DNA of 64,000 nt from Bacteroidota bacterium (GTDB lineage Bacteria; Bacteroidota; Bacteroidia; Chitinophagales; Chitinophagaceae), in NCBI GenBank assembly GCA_023422835.1, contig JAFAGI010000010.1, forward strand, positions 59,217-123,216, written 5' to 3'. Within the stretch, counting starts at the first letter, position 1. Each line of letters opens with the position of its first letter. The position numbers and the translations under genes are program-made. Positions 18,561-27,568 of this stretch are shown here, in pieces. The notes beneath the pieces are model-generated. The model saw only the letters and a list, made by a program, of their open reading frames with translations, was not told the DNA's origin and did not search any database.

Positions 18561-19853
18561 ATGCAACCTCGTATAGCAGTTATTGGTCTCGGTTATGTAG
18601 GCCTGCCGCTGGCGCAGCTATTGGCTACAAAATATCCTGTGGCCGGGTTCGATATTAATGAGAAAAGAGCAGCACACATTCAAACAGGTGAGGATAGAAA
18701 CTTAGAGGTCGATCCTGCACTTCTGCGCCGGGTATTACTCCCGGAAAATCCCCTCCATAAGGATGTCAAGGGCTTGTATTGTTCATCAGCTGTTGAAGAT
18801 ATCCGTCCGGCCAATATCTACATAGTTACCGTACCCACACCTATAGACTCCTTTAATAAACCAGATCTCAGCAGCCTGAAAAAGGCAAGCGCTATGATCG
18901 GCGGCCTTTTAAAAAAAGGCGATATAGTGATTTATGAATCTACTGTATACCCCGGCTGTACAGAAGAAGTTTGTGTGCCTGAGTTGGAGCAATTTTCAGG
19001 GCTCAGGTACAATGTTGATTTCTTTTGCGGCTACTCACCCGAGAGAATTAACCCCGGTGATAAGGTGAATACTATTGAAAAAATTAAAAAGATCACATCT
19101 GGCTCGACTAAAATTGTTGCAGAGAAAATTGATCAATTATATGCTTCCGTTATTACGGCAGGTACTTATAAAGCCTCATCCATAAAAGTAGCCGAAGCAG
19201 CAAAGGCCATTGAAAACGCCCAACGCGATCTGAACATATCTTTCATGAATGAGCTGGCACTGATCTTCGACCGGTTGGATGTAGATACAAATGAGGTGAT
19301 TGAAGCAGCGTCAACCAAGTGGAATTTCATTAAATTCAGGCCCGGACTGGTTGGCGGACATTGCATCAGTGTGGATCCTTACTACCTGGTACATAAAGCG
19401 GAAGCGGTTGGTTACTATCCCGAGGTGATCCTTTCAGGGCGAAAGGTAAACGACCTGATGCCTTTGTTTGTGGCTAATAAATTGGTTAAATTAATGATAG
19501 CCAAAGGTATTGAAGTTAATAAGTCCAGGGTATTGATATTGGGTTTTAGCTTTAAAGAGAATTGCCCGGATTTCCGCAACACCAAGATCATAGATGTATA
19601 CAGAGAGTTGCAGGAATTTGGAGTGGGTGTAGATGTTTATGACCCGTGGGTTTCCAGCCGGGATGTGTATAAAGCGTATGGAATTGAATTGATGCCTGAA
19701 CTAACTAATTTAGAAGAGTACAATGGCATAATCCTGGCGGTGCCACACAACGATTTTATGCAAATCGACTGGGCGGCTCTAAGAAAAGCTGGAACGGTGA
19801 TCTTCGATGTAAAATCAGTGCTAAACAGGGAGCTGGTGGATGGAAGGTTGTAA
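18561..19853 (+). CDS. UDP-N-acetylhexosamine 6-dehydrogenase (TviB/WbpO-like)
   Basis: From ATG 18561 the protein has 430 residues and opens with the NAD-binding motif 'IAVIGLGYVGLPLA'. The middle domain has 'YSPERINPGD' and the catalytic cysteine in 'GGHCISVDPYYL', and the C-terminal domain has 'ILGFSFKENCPDFRNTK'. These mark UDP-sugar dehydrogenases of the TviB/WbpO group, which oxidise UDP-GlcNAc or UDP-GalNAc at C6 to the uronic acid. It stands alone between repeat-rich gaps, without a TviC-type epimerase next to it. The ATG is preceded by 'tacac', like the rfbA start. Confidence 0.85.
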   Translation: MQPRIAVIGLGYVGLPLAQLLATKYPVAGFDINEKRAAHIQTGEDRNLEVDPALLRRVLLPENPLHKDVKGLYCSSAVEDIRPANIYIVTVPTPIDSFNKPDLSSLKKASAMIGGLLKKGDIVIYESTVYPGCTEEVCVPELEQFSGLRYNVDFFCGYSPERINPGDKVNTIEKIKKITSGSTKIVAEKIDQLYASVITAGTYKASSIKVAEAAKAIENAQRDLNISFMNELALIFDRLDVDTNEVIEAASTKWNFIKFRPGLVGGHCISVDPYYLVHKAEAVGYYPEVILSGRKVNDLMPLFVANKLVKLMIAKGIEVNKSRVLILGFSFKENCPDFRNTKIIDVYRELQEFGVGVDVYDPWVSSRDVYKAYGIELMPELTNLEEYNGIILAVPHNDFMQIDWAALRKAGTVIFDVKSVLNRELVDGRL

Positions 19854-19868
19854 TTTTTGATGTGAATG

Positions 19869-20566
19869 GTGAAATAGCCATAAAGATTAGGAACCTATAC
19901 CAACCGGGAATGAGTATTAAATTTAAAAAGCTGGTTATTCCATGTGGCAACTGAAAAACAAATAAAAATACACACATGAAATAGCAATAAGATTAGGAAT
20001 TTATACCAACCGGGAATGAAATATTAATCTAAAAAGCCGGTTATTCCATGTGACCATAAAGAAAAAATAAAAAATATACACATGAAACAACCATAAAGAT
20101 TAGGAATCTTCACCAACCGGAAATGATAATAAAGAATTAAGGTTTTGGTTATTCCGTGTGGCAAACAGAAAAAATTAAATATTAACACAAGAAAAGTGAG
20201 CAGTAAACAGTGAGAGGTAGAGGGGTGCTTGTTTCCAGAAGATCAATTCGTAGTTTACCTGGTGCCAATCCTGGTGCTCCTTGTGGTTAATTTAAAAGCA
20301 CTGCTTGTGAGATTCGTTATTCGCTTGGCGCCTTTATGGCAATCTTATTACCTTAGGGTTAAAATTCAATATTCATTTTTGCAACAAACGATATCTTTAT
20401 ATCTTCGCACAGCTTTTTGCAGCAATTTTCAACAGCCGCAAACGGCGAACTAAAATTTATACACATGAAATAACCATACAGATTAAGAATCTATACCAAC
20501 CGGGAAAATAAAGTTTAAGGTTTTGGTTATTCCATGTGGCAAACAGAAAAAATTAAATATTAACAC
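19869..20566 (+). repeat. Four tandem copies of the rfbA leader and start codon
   Basis: Units of 102-107 bases begin at 19869, 19976, 20082 and 20465; the next ATG in the series is the rfbA start at 20567. Each unit opens with an ATGAAA-like triplet pair (GTG in the first), quickly followed by a stop in units 1, 2 and 4. Each then has 'ataccAACCGGgaa', a spacer and 'GGTTATTCCatgtg'. AACCGG pairs with CCGGTT in unit 2, CTGGTT in unit 1 and TTGGTT in units 3 and 4, so pairing is kept through G-U changes. An outer GGAAT/ATTCC stem is also possible. Between 20189 and 20459 the array is interrupted by other repeat sequence. Confidence 0.75.
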
Positions 20567-21448
20567 ATGAAAGGAATCGTACTCGCCGGAGGCTCCGGTA
20601 CACGGCTTTACCCCATCACCAAGGGGATATCCAAGCAATTGCTGCCTATCTACGACAAGCCAATGATTTACTATCCCATTTCAGTTTTGATGTTGGCGGA
20701 TATCAAAGAAATTCTCATTATCTCTACACCTCAGGACCTGCCTGGCTTTCAGCGCTTGCTGGGCGACGGCTCAGACTATGGTGTAAGATTTGAGTATGCC
20801 GAACAACCCAGCCCCGATGGGCTCGCCCAGGCTTTTATCATTGGCGAAAAATTTGTTGGTGATGACAGCGCCTGCCTTGTTTTGGGTGATAATATTTTCT
20901 ATGGCCAAAGTTTCCAGGACATGCTTAAAGAGGCTGTGAAAAATGTGGAAGAAGAAAACAAGGCAACAGTGTTTGGCTATTATGTAAACGACCCCGAACG
21001 CTACGGTGTAGCTGAGTTTGACGATGCCGGCAATGTGCTGAGCATAGAAGAAAAGCCTAAAGAGCCGAAATCTAATTATGCAGTGGTAGGCTTGTATTTC
21101 TACCCCAATAGTGTGGTTGAAGTTGCCAAAAATATCAAGCCTTCAGCGAGGGGTGAGTTGGAGATCACAACCGTGAACCAGGAGTTCCTGAAACAAAATG
21201 CTTTAAAGGTACAACTGCTGGGCAGGGGTTTTGCCTGGCTGGATACCGGTACTCATGATTCATTATCCGAGGCAGGCACCTTCGTAGAAGTGCTGGAAAA
21301 ACGCCAGGGATTAAAGATCTCCTGCCTGGAAGAGATCGCTTATAGAAAAGGCTGGATCACCAAAGAAAGATTGCTGGAATTAGCTGAGCCCTTAAAGAAA
21401 AATGAATATGGGCAATACCTGATAAAGCTGGCGAAACGGGGGATCTAG
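20567..21448 (+). CDS. rfbA: Glucose-1-phosphate thymidylyltransferase
   Basis: The 293-residue protein has the nucleotidyltransferase start '[16 protein letters not shown]' and '[17 protein letters not shown]', followed by '[10 protein letters not shown]' and '[12 protein letters not shown]', all typical of RmlA/RfbA. It makes dTDP-glucose from dTTP and glucose-1-phosphate, the first step to dTDP-4-keto-6-deoxyglucose. The length matches the family. Its leader is the last unit of the tandem array upstream. The related genes rfbC and rfbB follow but are separated by a four-helix gene and repeats, so they are probably not one tight operon. Confidence 0.96.
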   Translation: MKGIVLAGGSGTRLYPITKGISKQLLPIYDKPMIYYPISVLMLADIKEILIISTPQDLPGFQRLLGDGSDYGVRFEYAEQPSPDGLAQAFIIGEKFVGDDSACLVLGDNIFYGQSFQDMLKEAVKNVEEENKATVFGYYVNDPERYGVAEFDDAGNVLSIEEKPKEPKSNYAVVGLYFYPNSVVEVAKNIKPSARGELEITTVNQEFLKQNALKVQLLGRGFAWLDTGTHDSLSEAGTFVEVLEKRQGLKISCLEEIAYRKGWITKERLLELAEPLKKNEYGQYLIKLAKRGI

Positions 21449-21608
21449 GAGGATAGTGTATTTGTGTATTTGTTGAGTTGTTTATTTTTTAAAATGTTAT
21501 CTGTTGAGTTTTTTCAAGAATGAGATTACCCTATTACACACCATCACATCTCTACACCTCCACACCTCCATAGTTACAACAATTCATCAAACAAAATGAA
21601 CCAGGCAA

Positions 21609-21983
21609 ATGCATATTTATTCTTTTGAAAAATTAGAAGTTTGGCAAGAGTCAAGAACATTGGTGAAATTAATTTACGATATTACGTACAATTATCTACC
21701 AAAAGATGAAAGGTTTTCATTATCAGATCAGATGAAAAGAGCTGTTATATCCGTATCATCAAATATAGCGGAAGGAACAAGCAGATTTTCTGCAAAAGAA
21801 AAAATCCGGTTCATTGAGATGTCTTTTGGCTCTTTGATGGAGTTGTACTCTCAACTTCTTTTATGTGTAGATTTAAATTATTTTGATGAAAATGAATTAT
21901 GTAGAATTAAACCTATTGTATTTAAAATTTCTAACCTTCTTAATTCATTAAAAGCAGCCTACAGCAAACATCTCAACAGATAA
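21609..21983 (+). CDS. Four-helix-bundle protein (S23 family)
   Basis: The 124-residue protein matches the small 'four helix bundle' family first found in 23S rRNA intervening sequences: 'SFEKLEVWQESRTLVKLIYD', 'DERFSLSDQMKRAVISVSSN', 'IAEGTSRFSAKEKIRF'. Function is unknown; family members often sit alone in genomes and inside polysaccharide clusters. Here it lies between rfbA and rfbC. A second member is at 35033, in the same cluster but frameshifted. Neither is next to an rRNA gene. Confidence 0.85.
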   Translation: MHIYSFEKLEVWQESRTLVKLIYDITYNYLPKDERFSLSDQMKRAVISVSSNIAEGTSRFSAKEKIRFIEMSFGSLMELYSQLLLCVDLNYFDENELCRIKPIVFKISNLLNSLKAAYSKHLNR

Positions 21984-22132
21984 ACATTATACGAATAAAC
22001 AATCCCCACCATTAAAACTAAATATCCACAAATAATCATTTTAACTCCGTAACCCACAACCCCACAACCAAACAACTCAACAGTTAAACCTTACATAAAT
22101 AAACAATTACACAAATAAACCCCATCCCACCC

Positions 22133-22684
22133 GTGACCATTACACCCACTACGCTTAACGATTGTTTTATTATTGAACCTAAAATCTTTGCGGATGACCG
22201 CGGCTATTTTCTGGAATCATTTTCTGAAAAAAAGTTCATAGAAGCAGTGTGCGATACCCGTTTTGTGCAGGACAATGAATCCAAGTCATCCTATGGTGTA
22301 CTGCGCGGGCTGCATTTTCAGAAACCGCCCTTTGCGCAATCCAAACTGGTGCGTGTGATCAAGGGAGCAGTTTTAGATGTGGCAGTAGATATCAGGCGCT
22401 CATCTTCCACATTTGGTAAATATTCCGCTGTAGAGCTTACCGAAGACAATAAAAAACAATTGTTCATTCCCCGTGGTTTCGCTCATGGCTTTGTTGTATT
22501 GAAGGACGATACGATTTTTCAATACAAGTGCGATAATTATTATGCTCCTGAAAGCGAAGGCGGTATTTTGTGGAACGATCCCGAATTGAACATTGATTGG
22601 AAAGTGCCTTTTGACAAGATCATCCTTTCGGAAAAAGATAAAAAGAATCCATTGTTCAGAGAGGCATTTGTATTTGAAGGATGA
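22133..22684 (+). CDS. rfbC: dTDP-4-dehydrorhamnose 3,5-epimerase
   Basis: The gene starts at GTG 22133 and encodes 183 residues, normal for RmlC. It shows 'DDRGYFLESFSEKKF', the active-site segment 'GVLRGLHFQKPPFAQSKLVR' and 'FIPRGFAHGFVVL' of the cupin fold. It converts dTDP-4-keto-6-deoxyglucose to dTDP-4-keto-L-rhamnose. The reductase RfbD that would complete dTDP-L-rhamnose is not in the window, so the product needs a reductase encoded elsewhere or another use. The upstream 150 bases are a low-complexity AC-rich repeat. Confidence 0.95.
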   Translation: MTITPTTLNDCFIIEPKIFADDRGYFLESFSEKKFIEAVCDTRFVQDNESKSSYGVLRGLHFQKPPFAQSKLVRVIKGAVLDVAVDIRRSSSTFGKYSAVELTEDNKKQLFIPRGFAHGFVVLKDDTIFQYKCDNYYAPESEGGILWNDPELNIDWKVPFDKIILSEKDKKNPLFREAFVFEG

Positions 22685-22726
22685 TGGATGATAGGTGAGG
22701 TTTGATGGGTGAGGGGTACGAGGTCA

Positions 22727-23070
22727 TTAAATTATTCTTTTTGCCATTGCCGCAAAAAGAATCAAAAAGTCTAGCCTGCCTGAAGGTGACCCACGCTCAA
22801 CGGCTCTGACCCGGAAGCAATTTTTGCACTCAGGAACAATTGCTTCGCCGCAGACATTCTAAACATATAACTTTCTTTCTGACGAATCAATCACCTTGCG
22901 TGCATTGCTTCCTGTCACTGACAGGCAGGCGATGGTGCGGGCTGCCCTCTTAGTGTAGCTTTGTATCTGCTCTGCGCACTTGGTGGTTAAAAAACATAAA
23001 TTATCTCATAAGGTTCACGCAAAGAGCGCAAAGTTTTTAAACGCAGAGAGCGCAAACATGACTTAACTAC
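22727..23070. repeat. Long dispersed repeat, left member of an inverted pair
   Basis: This stretch is closely similar to the reverse complement of about 43660-44003. Shared blocks include 'gccattgccgcaaaaagaat', 'ctagcctgcctgaaggtgac', 'tgcactcaggaacaattgct', 'gtgcattgcttcctgtcact' and 'gtgtagctttgtatctgctc'. It carries no credible open frame. The two copies face each other across about 20.6 kb holding rfbB to pglC. Confidence 0.85.
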
Positions 23071-23340
23071 CTTCTATCTTTGTGATCCTTAGTGTCTTAG
23101 GGCATTTGTGGCAAAAGCATGCTTGCACCCTTACACATCTTACACTAAACGCCTCCAAAAATACAGAAATACACTTCTTTTACCCATCACAGTATCACAT
23201 CGTAACAACGTCACTTGATCACATCTACAGATTAACAAATCCACACCTAAGCAAATTAACCCTTTCCACTGAACAAATCCACAACTCCACAAAAACCCAT
23301 CACTCATCACAACATTCACAAATTCATAATTTATAATTGC
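23071..23340. repeat. Further dispersed-repeat material before rfbB
   Basis: The bases resemble, in reverse, the units at 43.6 and 44.2 kb ('tcacatcgtaacaacgtcac', then 'aacaaatccacac'). The rest is low-complexity CAC/CAA-rich sequence. Open frames on both strands here (for example 23082-23336) have repeat-derived composition and are not counted as genes. Confidence 0.6.
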
Positions 23341-23352
23341 TATTTCTTTTAT

Positions 23353-23360
23353 TACCTTTG
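23353..23360 (+). promoter_or_regulatory. Probable -7 box of rfbB
   Basis: TACCTTTG matches TAnnTTTG exactly and is 23 bases before the rfbB ATG. A TTG at 23337-23339 is too close (13 bases) to be a normal -33 box. Confidence 0.5.
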
Positions 23361-23383
23361 CCAAGTTTTTCAAACCAACTTCT

Positions 23384-24439
23384 ATGTCAAAAACAATCAT
23401 TATCACCGGCGGAGCCGGATTCATCGGCTCACATGTGGTTAGAAGGTTCGTGAACAACTATCCCGGTTACCACGTCATCAACCTCGATAAACTCACCTAC
23501 GCCGGCAACCTGGCCAACCTAAGAGATATAGAAGACAAGCCCAACTACCGTTTTGTAAAAGGTGATATTGTGGATGCAGAGTTTATCAACAATTTATTTG
23601 CACAGGAACAGCCTTATGCTGTCATACATCTGGCAGCAGAAAGCCATGTAGACAGGAGTATTACCAACCCGCTGGAGTTTGTGATGACCAATGTTGTAGG
23701 CACCTGCAACCTGCTCAATGCTGCAAAAAACACCTGGAAAGGCGCATACGATCAGCACAGGTTTTACCATGTATCTACCGATGAAGTGTATGGCGCATTG
23801 GGAGAAGAAGGTATGTTCACCGAAGAAACCAAGTACGATCCGCACAGCCCTTATTCCGCGTCAAAAGCAAGCAGCGACCACTTTGTACGCGCTTACCATG
23901 ATACCTATGGCATGGACGTGGTGATATCCAATTGCAGTAACAATTACGGCGCTAATCATTTCCCTGAAAAACTCATTCCCTTGGCTATCAACAACATCAA
24001 ACACAACCGCCCGGTGCCAGTGTATGGGAAAGGCGAGAATGTGCGCGATTGGCTGTGGGTAGAAGACCATTCAAGAGCTATTGATGTGATCTTTCACCAG
24101 GCTAAACCTGGTGAAACCTACAATATCGGTGGCCACAATGAGTGGAAAAATATTGACCTGATCCGCTTATTGTGCCAAATAATGGATAAAAAATTAGGCA
24201 GAGTGTCAGGTGAATCTGAAAAACTGATTACTTTTGTCACCGACCGCGCGGGCCACGATTTGCGCTATGCCATTGATGCTACGAAGTTAAAAGAAAACTT
24301 AGGCTGGGAGCCAAGCCTGCAATTTGAAGAAGGGCTGGAAAAAACAGTAGACTGGTACCTGGAGAATGAAGAATGGCTGGAACAGGTTACAAGCGGAGAC
24401 TATCAGAAGTATTACGAGGAAATGTATATGAAAAATTAG
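23384..24439 (+). CDS. rfbB: dTDP-glucose 4,6-dehydratase
   Basis: The 351-residue extended SDR enzyme has the NAD motif 'IITGGAGFIGSHVV', 'AAESHVDRSI', 'HVSTDEVYG' (Thr-Asp-Glu of the dehydratases) and the catalytic 'YSASKASSDH'. It makes dTDP-4-keto-6-deoxyglucose from dTDP-glucose. That product can feed both the epimerase RfbC and the VioA-like aminotransferase two genes downstream. It is followed after eight bases by the flippase gene, where base composition drops sharply. Confidence 0.96.
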   Translation: MSKTIIITGGAGFIGSHVVRRFVNNYPGYHVINLDKLTYAGNLANLRDIEDKPNYRFVKGDIVDAEFINNLFAQEQPYAVIHLAAESHVDRSITNPLEFVMTNVVGTCNLLNAAKNTWKGAYDQHRFYHVSTDEVYGALGEEGMFTEETKYDPHSPYSASKASSDHFVRAYHDTYGMDVVISNCSNNYGANHFPEKLIPLAINNIKHNRPVPVYGKGENVRDWLWVEDHSRAIDVIFHQAKPGETYNIGGHNEWKNIDLIRLLCQIMDKKLGRVSGESEKLITFVTDRAGHDLRYAIDATKLKENLGWEPSLQFEEGLEKTVDWYLENEEWLEQVTSGDYQKYYEEMYMKN

Positions 24440-24447
24440 ACTCATAA

Positions 24448-25893
24448 GTGGAAAAGTCTTTAAAGGAAAAGTCATTAAAAAGTGCAAGCTGGAGCCTAAT
24501 TGATAGTTTTGGTAGTTCTGGTGTAATATTTATTGTTGGAATTTTTTTAGCTAGAATTTTAAGTCCCGAAGAGTTCGGTATCATTGGAATGATAGCGATT
24601 TTTATAGCTATTTCTAATTCTATTGTAGATAGTGGTTTTTCAAGTGCATTAATTCGTAAATTAGATGTAAATAACATTGATTATAATACTGTTTTTATAT
24701 TAAATTTATTCCTGGCATTTTTTTTATACTTTATACTTTATTTTTTAGCTCCTGCAATTTCTATCTTCTTCAATACTCCTATTCTTATTCCTGTTACAAG
24801 AGCCATGGGTTTAATAGTAATCATTAATAGTTTTTCTATTATTCATAGGACTATATTAGTTAAGAATATAAATTTTAGAGTTCAAGCAAAGATTTCATTA
24901 GTTGCTTCAATAGTAAGTGGAATTGTAGGAATTACTCTTGCTCTTTTAAATTTTGGAGTTTGGAGTTTAATACTACAACAATTAATAAAGCAATTTGTCA
25001 ACTCTGTTTTACTTTGGCTAGCTAACTCTTGGAGACCACGGTTTGAATTTTCGTTCAAAAGCTTTAAGGGATTATTCGGATTCGGATCTAAATTATTATT
25101 GTCAGGTATAATAGATACTATCTATAATAATTTATATTATGTAGTAATTGGAAAATTTTATAATCAGTCTCAATTAGGACAATATACTAGGGCTGAGCAA
25201 TTTAATTCAGTTTTCTCAAATAATCTTACAGTTGCAATTCAAAGAGTAAGTTATCCAGTATTCAGCAATATTCAAAATGAAGAAGAAAGGTTTAAAGATG
25301 CTTTTAGTAAAGTAATTAGAGTTACAATGTTTGCGACTTTTACCTGTATGCTATTGTTAGCAGCAGTTGCAAAACCTTTTTTGGCTTTACTTATTGGAGA
25401 GAAGTGGTTATTAGCTGCCTCATACTTGCAAATAATGTGTTTTTATGGAATGCTAGTTCCATTACATGCCATTAATTTAAATTTACTTCAAGTGAAAGGT
25501 AAATCAAAATTATTTTTACAATTGGAAATCATAAAAAAAATTATTGGGGTTTTACCAATTGTATTAGGTATATATTATGGTATTATCACTATGCTAATCG
25601 CAACAGTATTTACTTCAATTATAGCTTATTTTATTAATTCTCATTATACTGCAAAATATTTAAGATACTCTACCTTGCAGCAATTGCGAGATATTTTTCC
25701 TAGCTTTTTAATTGCCTTTGGTATATCTGTCATAGTTTGGCTTATAAGTTTTTTACATTTGTCCTATTTAAAGATTTTTTTATTTCAGCTTTTTGTTGGA
25801 TTAACTTTTACGATTGTAATTAATGAGAAAATTAAGTTGCCCGAATACAGTATACTTAAGGAATATGCATTTAAATTATTAAAGAAAAAATAA
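24448..25893 (+). CDS. Wzx-type oligosaccharide flippase
   Basis: The gene starts at GTG 24448 and encodes a 481-residue membrane protein. It has about 12-14 hydrophobic segments and the MOP/WzxC start 'SASWSLIDSFGSSGVIFIVG' followed by 'LARILSPEEFGIIGMIAIF'. It also has 'GQYTRAEQFNSVFSNNL', typical of the polysaccharide transporter (PST) family. It should move the undecaprenyl-linked repeat unit across the inner membrane. It is the first gene of an AT-rich, tightly packed block (to 32054) with one-base or overlapping junctions, so it is likely cotranscribed with the following genes. Confidence 0.9.
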   Translation: MEKSLKEKSLKSASWSLIDSFGSSGVIFIVGIFLARILSPEEFGIIGMIAIFIAISNSIVDSGFSSALIRKLDVNNIDYNTVFILNLFLAFFLYFILYFLAPAISIFFNTPILIPVTRAMGLIVIINSFSIIHRTILVKNINFRVQAKISLVASIVSGIVGITLALLNFGVWSLILQQLIKQFVNSVLLWLANSWRPRFEFSFKSFKGLFGFGSKLLLSGIIDTIYNNLYYVVIGKFYNQSQLGQYTRAEQFNSVFSNNLTVAIQRVSYPVFSNIQNEEERFKDAFSKVIRVTMFATFTCMLLLAAVAKPFLALLIGEKWLLAASYLQIMCFYGMLVPLHAINLNLLQVKGKSKLFLQLEIIKKIIGVLPIVLGIYYGIITMLIATVFTSIIAYFINSHYTAKYLRYSTLQQLRDIFPSFLIAFGISVIVWLISFLHLSYLKIFLFQLFVGLTFTIVINEKIKLPEYSILKEYAFKLLKKK

Positions 25894-25894
25894 A

Positions 25895-27013
25895 ATGGAA
25901 AATAAGAATAGTAAGATAATAACAGTCACTTCTCCTTTGCTACCTCCTTTAAATGATTTTATACCATATTTAGAAGATATTTGGGAAAGAAAATGGTTAA
26001 CTAATAATGGTCATTACCATCAGGAATTAGAAAGAGCATTATGTGAATATCTTAAAGTTCCCTATCTAAGTCTTTTTACTAATGGTACACTGCCTATAAT
26101 GGTAGCGTTACAGGCATTGCGTATTACAGGAGAGGTAATCACAACACCTTATAGTTTTGTGGCCACAACTCATTCTTTATGGTGGAATGGAATAAAACCT
26201 GTATTTGTAGATATTGATCCTGCCACAGGTAATTTAGATCCTGATAAAATTGAAGCAATGATTACGCCTAAAACAACAGCTATTATGCCTGTTCATGTTT
26301 ATGGTAATCCTTGTGATATTGATAAAATAAAGAATATAGCTGATAAATATGGACTTAAAGTTATTTATGATGCAGCTCATGCATTTGGGGTTGAAATAAG
26401 CGGTAAATCTATATTAACAGCAGGCGATATATCAACTTTGAGCTTTCATGCTACAAAAACTTACAATACAATAGAGGGGGGAGCGTTGGTTTGTCATGAT
26501 GAAGAAACTAAAAAAAGAATAGATTTTCTTAAAAACTTTGGCTTTGCCGATGAAACTACTGTAGTGGCGCCCGGTATAAACGGGAAAATGGATGAAATAA
26601 GAGCTGCATATGGTTTAGTGGCATTAAAAAGTATTGATGAGGCAATAGCGAAAAGAAAAAATATTGCTGAGCAATACAGAAATACACTGAAAGATGTTTC
26701 AGGTATCTCATATTTTGAAGATATGGAAAAAGTAAAACACAATTACTCATATTTCCCTATTTTTATTAATGCCGAAAAATATGGACAAACAAGAGATCAA
26801 TTATATGAGAATCTAAAATCTAAAGACATTTATGGTAGGCGTTATTTTTATCCATTGATAAGTGAATTCTCTACTTATCGTGGATTGCCCTCAGCAGCAA
26901 AGGAAAATTTACCTATTGCTCATAAAATAGCTGATAGCGTCATTTGTTTACCAATCCATAATGAAATGAAGGAGGAAGATATTCATAGAATTTTAGCAAT
27001 TATAAAAAACTAG
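25895..27013 (+). CDS. DegT/DnrJ/EryC1 aminotransferase, VioA-like
   Basis: The 372-residue PLP enzyme reads 'ITVTSPLLPPLNDFIPYLED' and 'WLTNNGHYHQELE', with the PLP-binding region 'ISTLSFHATKTYNTIEGGAL' (Lys of ATK). The overall pattern is that of VioA, which transaminates dTDP-4-keto-6-deoxy-D-glucose to dTDP-4-amino-4,6-dideoxy-D-glucose (Qui4N). The substrate is supplied by RfbA/RfbB just upstream, and an acyltransferase follows after three bases. An FdtB-type 3-aminotransferase is the main alternative, but no 3,4-ketoisomerase is adjacent. Confidence 0.8.
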   Translation: MENKNSKIITVTSPLLPPLNDFIPYLEDIWERKWLTNNGHYHQELERALCEYLKVPYLSLFTNGTLPIMVALQALRITGEVITTPYSFVATTHSLWWNGIKPVFVDIDPATGNLDPDKIEAMITPKTTAIMPVHVYGNPCDIDKIKNIADKYGLKVIYDAAHAFGVEISGKSILTAGDISTLSFHATKTYNTIEGGALVCHDEETKKRIDFLKNFGFADETTVVAPGINGKMDEIRAAYGLVALKSIDEAIAKRKNIAEQYRNTLKDVSGISYFEDMEKVKHNYSYFPIFINAEKYGQTRDQLYENLKSKDIYGRRYFYPLISEFSTYRGLPSAAKENLPIAHKIADSVICLPIHNEMKEEDIHRILAIIKN

Positions 27014-27016
27014 AAA

Positions 27017-27568
27017 ATGAGTTCTTTCTATTCAATAAAAGAGTTAAAGCATCTAGGTTTAAAATCTTATGGTAAGAATGTCCTGATTAGTAAAAAGGCT
27101 AGTATATACAGCCCAGAAAAAATTGTTATAAAAGACAATGTGAGAATTGATGATTTTTGCATCCTATCAGGATCAATTATATTGCATTCTAATATTCACA
27201 TTTCAGCATATTGTGCATTATACGGTTCTCATAATATAGAGATCTTGTCGTATAGCGGAATGTCTCCGAGAGCAACAGTATTTAGCGCAATGGATGACTT
27301 CAGCGGCAATCATTTAATTAACCCAATGATTGATTCTAAATATACTAATGTGCAAGGAGGCATGGTTTTAATTAAGGAATATGTTCAAATAGGTGCTGGA
27401 AGTATAATTTTCCCTAATTTGACAATTCAGCAAGGTACCGTTGTAGGTGCTTTGTCAATGGTAAATAAAACATTAGATGAATGGGGCATTTATGCAGGTA
27501 TTCCGGTAAAAAGGATTAAGGAAAGATCACGAAATCTGTTAAACTTGAATTTTTTAAAAGATGAGTAA
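27017..27568 (+). CDS. Hexapeptide-repeat acyltransferase, VioB-like role
   Basis: The 183-residue protein has left-handed beta-helix hexapeptide repeats (for example 'IVIKDNVRIDDFCILSG', 'IGAGSIIFPNLTIQQGTVVG') and the C-terminal 'GIYAGIPVKRIKERS'. Such proteins transfer acetyl or other acyl groups from CoA. Its position right after the VioA-like aminotransferase suggests N-acylation of dTDP-Qui4N, but acting on an assembled sugar is also possible. It overlaps the next gene by eight bases. There is no signal peptide. Confidence 0.8.
   Translation: MSSFYSIKELKHLGLKSYGKNVLISKKASIYSPEKIVIKDNVRIDDFCILSGSIILHSNIHISAYCALYGSHNIEILSYSGMSPRATVFSAMDDFSGNHLINPMIDSKYTNVQGGMVLIKEYVQIGAGSIIFPNLTIQQGTVVGALSMVNKTLDEWGIYAGIPVKRIKERSRNLLNLNFLKDE

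Noticed and set aside
19869..20566. CRISPR array in the rfbA leader
   Set aside because: Units are about 106 bases, fully repetitive, without short repeats and unique spacers, and no cas genes are present.
23082..23457. Open frames of 84 (plus) and 105 codons (minus) before rfbB
   Set aside because: Both are made of low-complexity and repeat sequence, and the minus frame overlaps the rfbB start.
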